Source: Pseudoxanthomonas suwonensis (GTDB lineage Bacteria; Pseudomonadota; Gammaproteobacteria; Xanthomonadales; Xanthomonadaceae). From it: 64,000 nt of DNA. The stretch is taken from the NCBI RefSeq assembly GCF_000972865.1, contig NZ_CP011144.1, positions 3,345,118 to 3,409,117 of the forward strand, read 5' to 3'. This document shows, piece by piece, positions 34,177 to 41,872 of the stretch. The first letter of the stretch is position 1, and every line of letters starts with the position of its first letter. The notes below the pieces were generated by a model. It ran no database searches, was not told the DNA's origin, and worked only from the letters and a program-made list of their open reading frames with translations. The position numbers and the translations under genes were made by a program.

Positions 34177-36177
34177 TCAGCGCCAGATCCGCACCTGCTC
34201 GGCCTCGGCGCGCTGCATCGGCTGGCCGGCCTTGCAGCCGTAGGCGGTGCCGAACGCCGGCAGGTTGCCCAGCGGCACGTTGCTGCGCAGCGCGCCCGGT
34301 GCGTGGATTTCCGCGCTCAGGCGCTCGGTGGCGGTGTTCTCCGACACCTGCTGCCCCCACAGCTTCGACCAGGCGCCGAAGAACGCCTGCTGGTCGGCCG
34401 GCTTGGCCGCGGGCTGGGCCTTGGCATGGGCGTCCCACGCCAGTTCCAGGCCGGCCTGGTCGGACAGCGCCACGCCGCGCACCAGGGCGCCGTTGACCTT
34501 CGCGCCCTGCAGCCCGGGGTAGGGCTGGGCCGAGTACTGCGCGGCCACGCGATCGCCCAGCGTGGTCCAGGCGGCGTTGTCGGCCGGTGTCCACCAGTTG
34601 CGCAGGTTGCCCTTGGCGTCGACCTGAGCGCCCTGGGCGTCGATCGCGCGGCTGAGCTGGGTGCCGACCAGCGAGCCGTAGCCGCCGTACACGGTGGCCG
34701 TGTCCTGGACGTCGAACACCGGCGGCTGCAGTACCGCAGCGGTGACGATCAGGCGGTTCTGGGCGATGTCGTAGGCCAGCGCCGGCTGCTGCGGCAGCAC
34801 GTCCCAGCGGCGGTCCGCGTTGCCCTTGCCGATCCGCTTCATCTCCTCGCGGTGGCGCCAGGTGGAGGCGATCAGCATGTTGCCGCCGAAGCTGCCGCGG
34901 CCCATCGGCTGCACGGTGTAGTCCAGGTCGCGGCGCGGGGTGCCGATCTCGATCTTCAGCGCCCGCAGCTTGGCTTCGGCCTCGGCCTTGGCCTCGGCGC
35001 TGAGCCAGGTGTTGCGCTCGAGCGCAGCCAGCAGCGCGTCGCGCACCTCGTCGGCGACCGCCGCCGCGCGGCGGCGCTCCTCGGCTGTCAGGTGGCGGTT
35101 GGCGTACTCGTGGCCGAGCATCGGGCCGGCGGCGGTGTTGATCGCCTCCAGCACGTGCTGCCAGCGCGGCGCCGGCGCGGCGTGCCCGGCCAGCACCTGG
35201 CCGCGGAAGCCGTGGCTGGCGTCGCGGAAGCTGCGTGACAGGTACGGCGCCATCGCGTCGCCCACGCGCCAGCGCAGGTAGGCCCGCCACTGCTCCGGCT
35301 TGACCCGGCCGACCATCGCGTCCAGCTCGGCGAACAGCGCCGGGTTGGACAGCGAGACCAGGTCGTCCTTCACCCCCTGCGCGTCCAGGAACTGGCCCAG
35401 CTGCAGGTTGCGGTAGCGCTTGGTCGCCTCGGCGACCGGCAGCGGCGCGTAGTTGGTGAACGGGCTGTTGATGTCGGCCAGCGACTGCGACTTGCGTGCG
35501 ATCGCCGTCTCGATGTCGAGCACCGCCTGGGCGTCGGCGTCCAGGCGCGCCTGCGGCGTGCCGGTCAGCGCCAGGATCTGCTTGACGTAGTCACGGTAGC
35601 GGCCCATCAGGGTCTGGGTGTCGGCGTCGCCGCGGGTGTAGAAGGCCGGGTCGGGCAGGCCCATGCCGCCCTGCATGAAGTAGCCGATGTGGCGGTCCAG
35701 CGCCTCCAGGTCCACGTCCGGGGCGAAGTTGAAGGCGACCGGGATGCCGACCTGGTGCAGCGCGGCGATCGCCGCCGGCACGTCCCTGGCGCGCTTGATC
35801 GCGTCGATGCGCGACAGCAGCGGGGCGATCGGCCGCGAGCCGTCGGCCTCGACCGCGGCTTCGTCCAGGCCGCTGGCCCAGAAGTCGCCGAGCCGGGTCT
35901 GCACTTCGGTCTGCGGCGAGCGCATCGCCGCGTCGAGCAGTTCGCGCTGTTGCTGCAGGGCCTGGTCGGAAAGCTGGCCCAGCGCGCTGACCGCGCCCTC
36001 GGACGGCACCGGGTTGGCCTTGAGCCAGTCGGCGTTGGCCTGGGCGTAGAAATCGGTGCACTGCGGGCTGACCGCCGGGGCGGCCCTCCTGCGCTGGGCG
36101 TCGGCGTCGGCGGCGGAGAACGCGGCGGCCAGGCCAAGGCCGAGGGCGAGGACGAGCGGGCGGGGCGTGGGCATCAT
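34177..36177 (-). CDS. M13 (neprilysin/PepO) family protein without the zinc site; probable pseudoenzyme
   Basis: The 666-aa product has a signal peptide (MMPTPRPLVLALGLGLAAAF, ending near ADADA) and aligns along its whole length with secreted M13 metallopeptidases: DFYAQANADWLKANPVPS at the start, the N-terminal M13 domain to about 430, then NRLIVTAAVLQPPVFD and GNLRNWWTPAD around the catalytic region. Active M13 enzymes have GHE(I/L)(T/S)H followed about 60 residues later by GENIAD. Here those positions read GTQLSR (506-510; DNA 34648-34662) and GVALSD (569-573), so both histidines, the catalytic glutamate and the third zinc ligand are gone. The frame is intact, which argues for a retained non-catalytic role. 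Confidence 0.88.
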   Translation of the reverse strand: MMPTPRPLVLALGLGLAAAFSAADADAQRRRAAPAVSPQCTDFYAQANADWLKANPVPSEGAVSALGQLSDQALQQQRELLDAAMRSPQTEVQTRLGDFWASGLDEAAVEADGSRPIAPLLSRIDAIKRARDVPAAIAALHQVGIPVAFNFAPDVDLEALDRHIGYFMQGGMGLPDPAFYTRGDADTQTLMGRYRDYVKQILALTGTPQARLDADAQAVLDIETAIARKSQSLADINSPFTNYAPLPVAEATKRYRNLQLGQFLDAQGVKDDLVSLSNPALFAELDAMVGRVKPEQWRAYLRWRVGDAMAPYLSRSFRDASHGFRGQVLAGHAAPAPRWQHVLEAINTAAGPMLGHEYANRHLTAEERRRAAAVADEVRDALLAALERNTWLSAEAKAEAEAKLRALKIEIGTPRRDLDYTVQPMGRGSFGGNMLIASTWRHREEMKRIGKGNADRRWDVLPQQPALAYDIAQNRLIVTAAVLQPPVFDVQDTATVYGGYGSLVGTQLSRAIDAQGAQVDAKGNLRNWWTPADNAAWTTLGDRVAAQYSAQPYPGLQGAKVNGALVRGVALSDQAGLELAWDAHAKAQPAAKPADQQAFFGAWSKLWGQQVSENTATERLSAEIHAPGALRSNVPLGNLPAFGTAYGCKAGQPMQRAEAEQVRIWR

Positions 36178-36401
36178 CGGAATGGAGGCCTCGGGGGACA
36201 GGTCGCGGGAGTGTAGCAAGGCGGCCGGCGGCTCCCGCCCCGCCGCGCGGACGCGCGGTGGCGGAAACGTGACCGGGTCAGGGGAACCGGTGGGCCGAGT
36301 CCGGCAGCGGGGCCATCGCGGGCGTCCGGCCGGCCATCCGACCGGGACTGCCGGAGCCCATGCTGGGCACAATGGGGCCCTGACTCCAGGGAGGGCAGGC
36401 C

Positions 36402-37775
36402 ATGCAGGTCGAATTCCACGGCGCGGCCGGCGAAGTCACCGGTTCGATGCACCTGGTCGAGGTGGCGGGCCGGCGCGTGCTGCTCGACTGCGGGATGCTG
36501 CAAGGCCGACGCGAACTGGAGGCGCGCAACTTCGCGCCATTCCCGTTCGACCCGGCCGCCCTTGATGCGCTCGTTCTCAGCCATGCGCACATCGACCACA
36601 TCGGCCGGGTGCCGCGGCTGGTCGCGCAGGGCTTCCGCGGGCCGGTGTTCCTGCAGCGCGCCACCGCCGACCTGCTGCCGGTGATGCTGGAGGACGCCGC
36701 CTCGCTGGCCGAGTCGGATGCCGAGCGCGGCAACCGCCACCGCGACCCGGAACAGCCGCCGCAGCCGCCGCTGCTCACCCGCCACGACGTGGCCCGGGTG
36801 CTGCCCCTGCTGCGGCCGCTGGACTACGACGCCAGGACCGCGATCGCGCCCGGCGTGGAGATCGCGCTGCGCGACGCCGGCCACATCCTCGGCTCGAGCA
36901 TCGTCGAGCTGTGGGGCGACGGCCGCAAGCTGGTGTTCTCCGGCGACCTGGGGCCGAAGGGCACGCCGATCCTGTGCGATCCGTGCGCGATCGAAGAGGC
37001 CGACCTGGTGCTGATGGAGTCCACCTACGGCGACCGCGACCACCGCGACCGGATCGCGACCGTGCACGAACTGGGCGAGGTGTTCGAGCACGCCTGGCGC
37101 GAGCGCGGCAACGTGCTGATCCCGGCGTTCGCGGTCGGCCGCAGCCAGGAACTGCTGTACTGGTTCGCCCGCTACTGGGACGAATGGAACCTGGGGCGCT
37201 GGCGGGTGTTTCTCGACAGCCCGATGGCCGGCAAGGTGGTGCGCATCTACGACCGCCACCACGAACTGTTCGACGAGCAGGCGCGCGCGGTGTGGCGGCA
37301 GCGGCCCTCGCCGTTCCGGTTGCCGAACCTGCATTTCACCGAGAGCACGCAGGAGTCGATGGCGATCAACTCGATCGACAGCGGCGCGATCGTGATCGCC
37401 GGCTCGGGCATGGCCAACGGCGGCCGCATCCTGCACCACCTGCGGCACCGGCTGGGGCGGCGCGATACCCACGTGGTGTTCGTCGGCTACCAGGCCGAGG
37501 GCACGATCGGCCGGCGCCTGGTCGAGCGCGTGCCGTGGGTTCGCATCCACGGCCACGACTACCGGGTCAACGCGCAGGTCCACACCGTCGGCGGACTGTC
37601 GGCGCACACCGACCAGCAGGGGCTGATGGAGTGGTACGGGCACTTCCGCGGGACCCCGCCGCTGGTGCTGGTGCACGGCGAGGACCGCGCGCGCGAAGCG
37701 CTGGCCGGCGAGATCGGCCAGCGCACCGGCGCGCACGTGATGCTGGCCCGGCCGGGGATGCGCTGCACGGTGTGA
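36402..37775 (+). CDS. Metallo-beta-lactamase-fold, beta-CASP family nuclease (CPSF73-like)
   Basis: The 457-aa product starts MQVEFHGAAGEVTGSMHLVE and has the metal motifs HAHIDHIG (about 60), DAGHILGSS, VFSGDLG, then the beta-CASP segment (ESTYGDRDH, NVLIPAFAVGRSQELLYW, VFLDSPMA), IAGSGMANGGRI and a late VGGLSAHTDQQGL, plus the RNA-metabolism C-terminal block VLVHGEDRAREAL. This family contains RNA nucleases in archaea, eukaryotes and bacteria. The substrate of this one is not known. It converges with the CHASE2 gene, the two stops being 21 bases apart. Confidence 0.92.
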   Translation: MQVEFHGAAGEVTGSMHLVEVAGRRVLLDCGMLQGRRELEARNFAPFPFDPAALDALVLSHAHIDHIGRVPRLVAQGFRGPVFLQRATADLLPVMLEDAASLAESDAERGNRHRDPEQPPQPPLLTRHDVARVLPLLRPLDYDARTAIAPGVEIALRDAGHILGSSIVELWGDGRKLVFSGDLGPKGTPILCDPCAIEEADLVLMESTYGDRDHRDRIATVHELGEVFEHAWRERGNVLIPAFAVGRSQELLYWFARYWDEWNLGRWRVFLDSPMAGKVVRIYDRHHELFDEQARAVWRQRPSPFRLPNLHFTESTQESMAINSIDSGAIVIAGSGMANGGRILHHLRHRLGRRDTHVVFVGYQAEGTIGRRLVERVPWVRIHGHDYRVNAQVHTVGGLSAHTDQQGLMEWYGHFRGTPPLVLVHGEDRAREALAGEIGQRTGAHVMLARPGMRCTV

Positions 37776-37796
37776 GGACGCGCGCCGGTCGCGGTG

Positions 37797-39284
37797 CTAG
37801 CGCGGTGGCTGCGCGCCGCCCGGCGCGGCGGCGAGCGGCCGCAGCTCGCCGGCGCAGTCGCAGGCCTGGCCGCTGCAGCCGTGCACGCGGCCCTGCAGCG
37901 GCAGCGACACGTCACGCTCGGCCGCCTGCTGGCGGATGTCCTCGAGGATGTGCTCGGCCGCCGCCGCCGGGGTGTCCGGCAACAGCAGCGCGAAGCGTCC
38001 GGCGCCCAGGTGCGCGGCCACGTCGCCGGGGCGGCGCGCGCGCGCGCGCATCAGCTGGGCGAGCCGGGAGACGTCGGCCCTGACCTGTTCGTGGTCGCCC
38101 GCCGGGCTGGCGCCGACTTCGACCAGCAACAGCGAATGCGGCGTGCCGGCGGCGCGCGCGGCGTACAAGGCCGCATCCAGGCGCCGGCGCGAGGCCAGGC
38201 CGGGCATCCGCTGGCGCCGGCGCAGCTGCCGGCGCAGCGCGAGCACGCCCCATCCGGCCAGCGCCGCCAGGAGCACCGCGACCGTGCCGCCCGGCGCGAA
38301 CCACAGCTGCCGTCCGAGCAGCCAGCCCGACAGCGCGAGCGCGGCGGCGAATCCACCCAGCAGCGCCGCCGGCGCGTGCCAGCCGCGCCCGCCGCGGCCC
38401 AGGCCGAGCAGCACCGGAATGCCTGCCAGCAGCAGCGCCAGCAGCGCCTGCGCCGCGGCCGGCAGTGGCCGTGGCGTGGAACCCCGCAGCATCGCCACCA
38501 GGGCGCGTGCCTCGTGTTCGACCGCGAACAGCGGTGCGGTGCCGGATGGGCCGGGCAGCGGCGGCTGCGACGACGCGTCGGCCAGGCCGACCAGCACCCA
38601 GTGGCCATGCAGCCGGGAAGCGCCGAGCCGGCCGGCCAACAGGTCCACCGCGCGCAGCGTCGGCGGCGCGGTGCGGTCGTCGTAGCCGATCCGCCAGCGC
38701 TCGGCGGTCTCCCAGCGGCCGCTGCCACCCGGGTTGCCGGGTTGGGCCAGCGCCAGCGGCAGCGAGGGCCAGCGGACGCCGTCGGCCGCGACCACGTGCG
38801 GCAGGTGCTGGCGGACCCGGCCATCGCGGTCGCGCGGCAGCAGCACGTGGCCGAGCCGCGCCGCGCCGGCGAACTCGATCGGTGGCATCTGCGCATCCGG
38901 CGGACCGTCCGCGCCGGGTACCAGCGTGACGCCGAGCGCGACGCGGTTTTCCAGCAGGGTGCGCGCCAGGCGCGCGTCACCTTCGGGGTCGGTGGCTGCG
39001 CCGGACTGGAGCGGCAGGTCGAGGGCGACGCCGCGCACGCCGGCGTCGCGCAGCCGCTCCAGCAGGTCGGCGATGCGGCCGTTGGGCCATGGCCAGGGAT
39101 CGGCATCGTCGACCACGAGCACGGCCACGGGCGCGGGCAGCGAAGTGCTCGGAGCCAGCCAGCGATGCAGCACGTCGTCCAGCGGACCGGCAAGGCCCAG
39201 GCCACCCAGCAGCGCGGCGAGCACCCCGGCGGCCAGCGCCAGTGCGCAGCGGCGCTTCCCGGGCATGGCGGAAGCGGCGTTCAT
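37797..39284 (-). CDS. CHASE2 sensor protein with degenerate GGDEF-like domain
   Basis: The 495-aa product has an N-terminal membrane anchor, a periplasmic CHASE2 domain at about 35-270 (VAVLVVDDADPWPWPNGRIADLLERLRDAGVRGVALDLPL, RDRDGRVRQHLPHV), three membrane helices at about 280-360, and a cytoplasmic domain shaped like GGDEF (RRRLDAALYAARAAGTPHSLLLVEVG ... RPGDVAAHLGAGRFALLLPDT). The signature is GAGRF in place of GGDEF/GGEEF, and the metal aspartate in the first half is also missing, so it cannot be an ordinary diguanylate cyclase. A cysteine-rich tail (CSGQACDCAG) ends it. The start at 39284 is chosen because the same frame further up is a shadow of the oxidoreductase gene. Confidence 0.82.
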   Translation of the reverse strand: MNAASAMPGKRRCALALAAGVLAALLGGLGLAGPLDDVLHRWLAPSTSLPAPVAVLVVDDADPWPWPNGRIADLLERLRDAGVRGVALDLPLQSGAATDPEGDARLARTLLENRVALGVTLVPGADGPPDAQMPPIEFAGAARLGHVLLPRDRDGRVRQHLPHVVAADGVRWPSLPLALAQPGNPGGSGRWETAERWRIGYDDRTAPPTLRAVDLLAGRLGASRLHGHWVLVGLADASSQPPLPGPSGTAPLFAVEHEARALVAMLRGSTPRPLPAAAQALLALLLAGIPVLLGLGRGGRGWHAPAALLGGFAAALALSGWLLGRQLWFAPGGTVAVLLAALAGWGVLALRRQLRRRQRMPGLASRRRLDAALYAARAAGTPHSLLLVEVGASPAGDHEQVRADVSRLAQLMRARARRPGDVAAHLGAGRFALLLPDTPAAAAEHILEDIRQQAAERDVSLPLQGRVHGCSGQACDCAGELRPLAAAPGGAQPPR

Positions 39285-39431
39285 CGCCCGTCGCGGCGCC
39301 CGTATGCCGGGTGCGGGCGCGACGCGCCCGCCGGCCGGGCGGACGTCCGGGAATCCGGGTTTGCGGCCATGCGTATCCCCATCGCTGGCCCCCTGCGCGC
39401 CCAGTATAGGCGCAGTGGTATACCTGTGCGG

Positions 39432-41045
39432 ATGGACGATTTCCGGAATGATCGCGACGTGCTGCTGGTCGGCGGCGGCCACAACGGCCTGGTCTGCGCC
39501 GCCTACCTGGCCCGTGCCGGCCTCAAGGTCACCGTGCTCGAACGCCGCGGGGTGGTCGGCGGCGCGGCGGTGACGGAGGAGTTCCATCCCGGCTTCCGCA
39601 ACTCGGTGGCCTCGTACACGGTCTCGCTGCTGCAGCCGCAGGTGATCGCCGACCTGGACCTGCACGGCCACGGCCTGCGCATCGTCCAGCGCAGGCGCAA
39701 CAACTTCCTGCCCTTGTCCCCTGCCGATGGCGGGGGCGGCTACCTGCTCACCGGCGCCGGCCGCACCGCGGAGGAGGTGGCGAAGTTCTCCCGCCGCGAC
39801 GCCGAGGCACTGCCGGCCTACGAAGCGCGGCTGGAGGCGATCGCCGACGTGCTGCGCGCGCTGGCCCTGCAGCCGCCGCCGAACGTTACCGACGGCGGCT
39901 GGTGGCGGGCGCTGCCGGAGTTGTTGCGCACCGCGCGCCTGGGCCGGCGCCTGCATTCGCTGGACGAGGCGCTGCGCCAGGAACTGCTGGACCTGTTCTC
40001 GATCTCCGCGGCCGAATACCTGGACCGCTGGTTCGAGAGCGATCCGATCAAGGCGCTGTTCGGCTTCGACGGCGTGGTCGGCAACTACGCCAGCCCGTAC
40101 GCGCCGGGCACAGCTTACGTGCTGCTGCACCACGTGTTCGGTGAAGTGAACGGGGTCAAGGGTGCGTGGGGCCACGCGATCGGCGGCATGGGCGCGATCA
40201 CCCAGGCGATGGCGCGCGCGGCCGCGGCCGCCGGTGCGGAGATCCGCACCGGGGCCGGCGTGCGCGAGGTCCTGGTCGAGCGCGGCCGCGTGGCCGGCGT
40301 GGTCACCGAGGCCGGCGAGCAACTGCGCGCGCGCGCGGTGGTGGCCAACGTCAACCCGAAGCTGCTGTACCAGCGGCTGCTGCCGGCCGCCGCGGTGACG
40401 GAGGCCACGCGCGAGCGCATGGCGAACTGGCGCTGCGGCTCGGGCACTTTCCGCATGAACGTGGCGCTGTCGCGGCTGCCGGACTTCGCTGCATTGCCGG
40501 GGGAGGGCGATCATCTGACCGCGGGCATCATCCTGGCGCCGTCGCTGGACTACATGGACCGCGCCTGGCGCGACGCGCGCGAGCATGGCTGGTCGCGCGA
40601 GCCGATCGTGGAGATGCTGATCCCGTCCACGCTCGACGATTCGCTGGCGCCGCCGGGCATGCACGTGGCCAGCCTGTTCTGCCAGCACGTGGCGCCGGAA
40701 CTGCCGGGCGGGCGCAGCTGGGACGACCACCGCGAGGAGGTGGCCGACCTGATGGTCGCCACGGTCGATCGGTATGCGCCGGGTTTCGCCAGCTCGGTGC
40801 TGGGGCGGCAGGTGCTCAGTCCGCTAGACCTGGAGCGGGTGTTCGGCCTGGTCGGCGGCGACATCTTCCATGGCGCGCTGAGCCTGAACCAGTTGTTCTC
40901 GGCGCGGCCGATGCTGGGGCAGGCGGGGTATCGCGGGGCGATCCCGGGGCTGTACCTGTGCGGGTCGGGGACGCATCCAGGCGGTGGCGTGACCGGTGCG
41001 CCGGGGCATAACGCGGCGCGGGTGGTGATTGCGGATCTGCGTTGA
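39432..41045 (+). CDS. FAD-dependent oxidoreductase, phytoene-desaturase/PYROXD2-like
   Basis: The 537-aa product begins MDDFRNDRDVLLVGGGHNGLVCAAYLARAGLKVTVLERRGVVGG, a standard dinucleotide-binding fold, has the long substrate domain of the CrtI/PYROXD2 group (NRWFES.., FDGVVGNYASPYAPGTAYVLLHH, IGGMGAITQAMARAAAAAGAEIRTGAGV), and the C-terminal FAD motif GLYLCGSGTHPGGGVTGAPGHNAARVV. There are no carotenoid genes nearby, so a carotenoid role is not supported; the substrate is unknown. The ATG at 39432 lies 147 bases from the divergent CHASE2 start. Confidence 0.87.
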   Translation: MDDFRNDRDVLLVGGGHNGLVCAAYLARAGLKVTVLERRGVVGGAAVTEEFHPGFRNSVASYTVSLLQPQVIADLDLHGHGLRIVQRRRNNFLPLSPADGGGGYLLTGAGRTAEEVAKFSRRDAEALPAYEARLEAIADVLRALALQPPPNVTDGGWWRALPELLRTARLGRRLHSLDEALRQELLDLFSISAAEYLDRWFESDPIKALFGFDGVVGNYASPYAPGTAYVLLHHVFGEVNGVKGAWGHAIGGMGAITQAMARAAAAAGAEIRTGAGVREVLVERGRVAGVVTEAGEQLRARAVVANVNPKLLYQRLLPAAAVTEATRERMANWRCGSGTFRMNVALSRLPDFAALPGEGDHLTAGIILAPSLDYMDRAWRDAREHGWSREPIVEMLIPSTLDDSLAPPGMHVASLFCQHVAPELPGGRSWDDHREEVADLMVATVDRYAPGFASSVLGRQVLSPLDLERVFGLVGGDIFHGALSLNQLFSARPMLGQAGYRGAIPGLYLCGSGTHPGGGVTGAPGHNAARVVIADLR

Positions 41046-41189
41046 TGCGGTGGAAGTAGGGCAGGGGCTGGAAGCAGGAGCGATGGGTCCGGGAGGGGCC
41101 GTTGCCATCATCCCTGCATTGCCGTCGTCCGCGCGTAGGCGGGGGCCCAGTGACTTTCTGCTTTGAAGTGGTGCATCGCCTTCGGATGG

Positions 41190-41790
41190 GTCGTGTCGTC
41201 TTGGGGGCAAGAGCGCTAGCTTTGGAGGGGGCCGCCGTGCCCAGGGGGTCTGGCGCATCGCTCCGCTGCGGCGTCCTGCCTCCGAGTCGCGACCGCAGCA
41301 CATCCCTGTGCTGCTTGCGCCAGACCCCCTGGGCACGACGGCCTCGGGAGCTTTGAGGGCGTGGCTTCGATTGGTGGAGCAACGGCAACCGCAAAAAGCA
41401 CCCCTCTCCGGCCCTCCCCTTCGCGTGCGGTGAAAGGGAGGGGGGGTAAACCCACGACGGCACTGCCTTCTGTAGGAGCGGGCATGACCGCGACACGGGC
41501 GTCGGAATCACGAGGGCGTCGCCTGGGCCGACGGCGTCGGGTCGCGGTCATGCCCGCTCCTACAAGAGCTGTGCACTGCTTCTCGCTTGTGAACGGAGCC
41601 ACGACCTGGAAGCTCCCGAAGACGTGGCGGGCCGGGAGTATTGCGGCAGCGGCCAGGGATGGCCGCGTCGGCGAGTCGGCACAGGGATGTGCCGCCGAGA
41701 CGACCGCAATACTCCCGGCCCGCCGCGGCTCAGCCCGAAGCCGACCACGCCCGGTGCTGTTGCCTTTGCCCTGGCCGTTGTTCCCGCGGC
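41190..41790 (-). repeat. Composite palindromic element, copy R4, inverted
   Basis: Same modules as R1-R3 but on the opposite strand: one 48-bp-type unit near 41190-41235, module C at 41236-41337 (102 bp, arms perfect), hexamer tract near 41375-41396, module B at 41471-41564, module A at 41626-41724 (99 bp, outer arms perfect). It lies between the convergent 3' ends of the oxidoreductase and the M1-fusion gene. Upstream, 41100-41160 holds a fragment of the GGGCCCCCGCCTACGC-type repeat also seen after R2. No gene is visible in 41046-41867. Confidence 0.85.
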
Positions 41791-41840
41791 TTTCCCTTGC
41801 CACCACTGAACCCTGTTGCTGCTACGTCACCGATCAACGC

Positions 41841-41872
41841 CGAGCGCGCCGCCGGCGAGACCGGCTCCTACA
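41841..41872 (-). repeat. Single REP unit overlapping the stop of the M1-fusion gene
   Basis: On the minus strand it reads TGTAGGAGCCGGTCTCGCCG and continues with GCGG; the arm folds as GCCGG-TCTCG-CCGGC. The TAG (41868-41870) of the REP head is the stop codon of the peptidase gene, reading CTC CTG TAG. No opposite partner unit is found here. Confidence 0.78.

Noticed and set aside
39285..40730. N-terminal extension of the CHASE2 frame to 40730
   Set aside because: It is a shadow of the FAD oxidoreductase gene on the other strand; the CHASE2 protein has a good start with membrane anchor at 39284.
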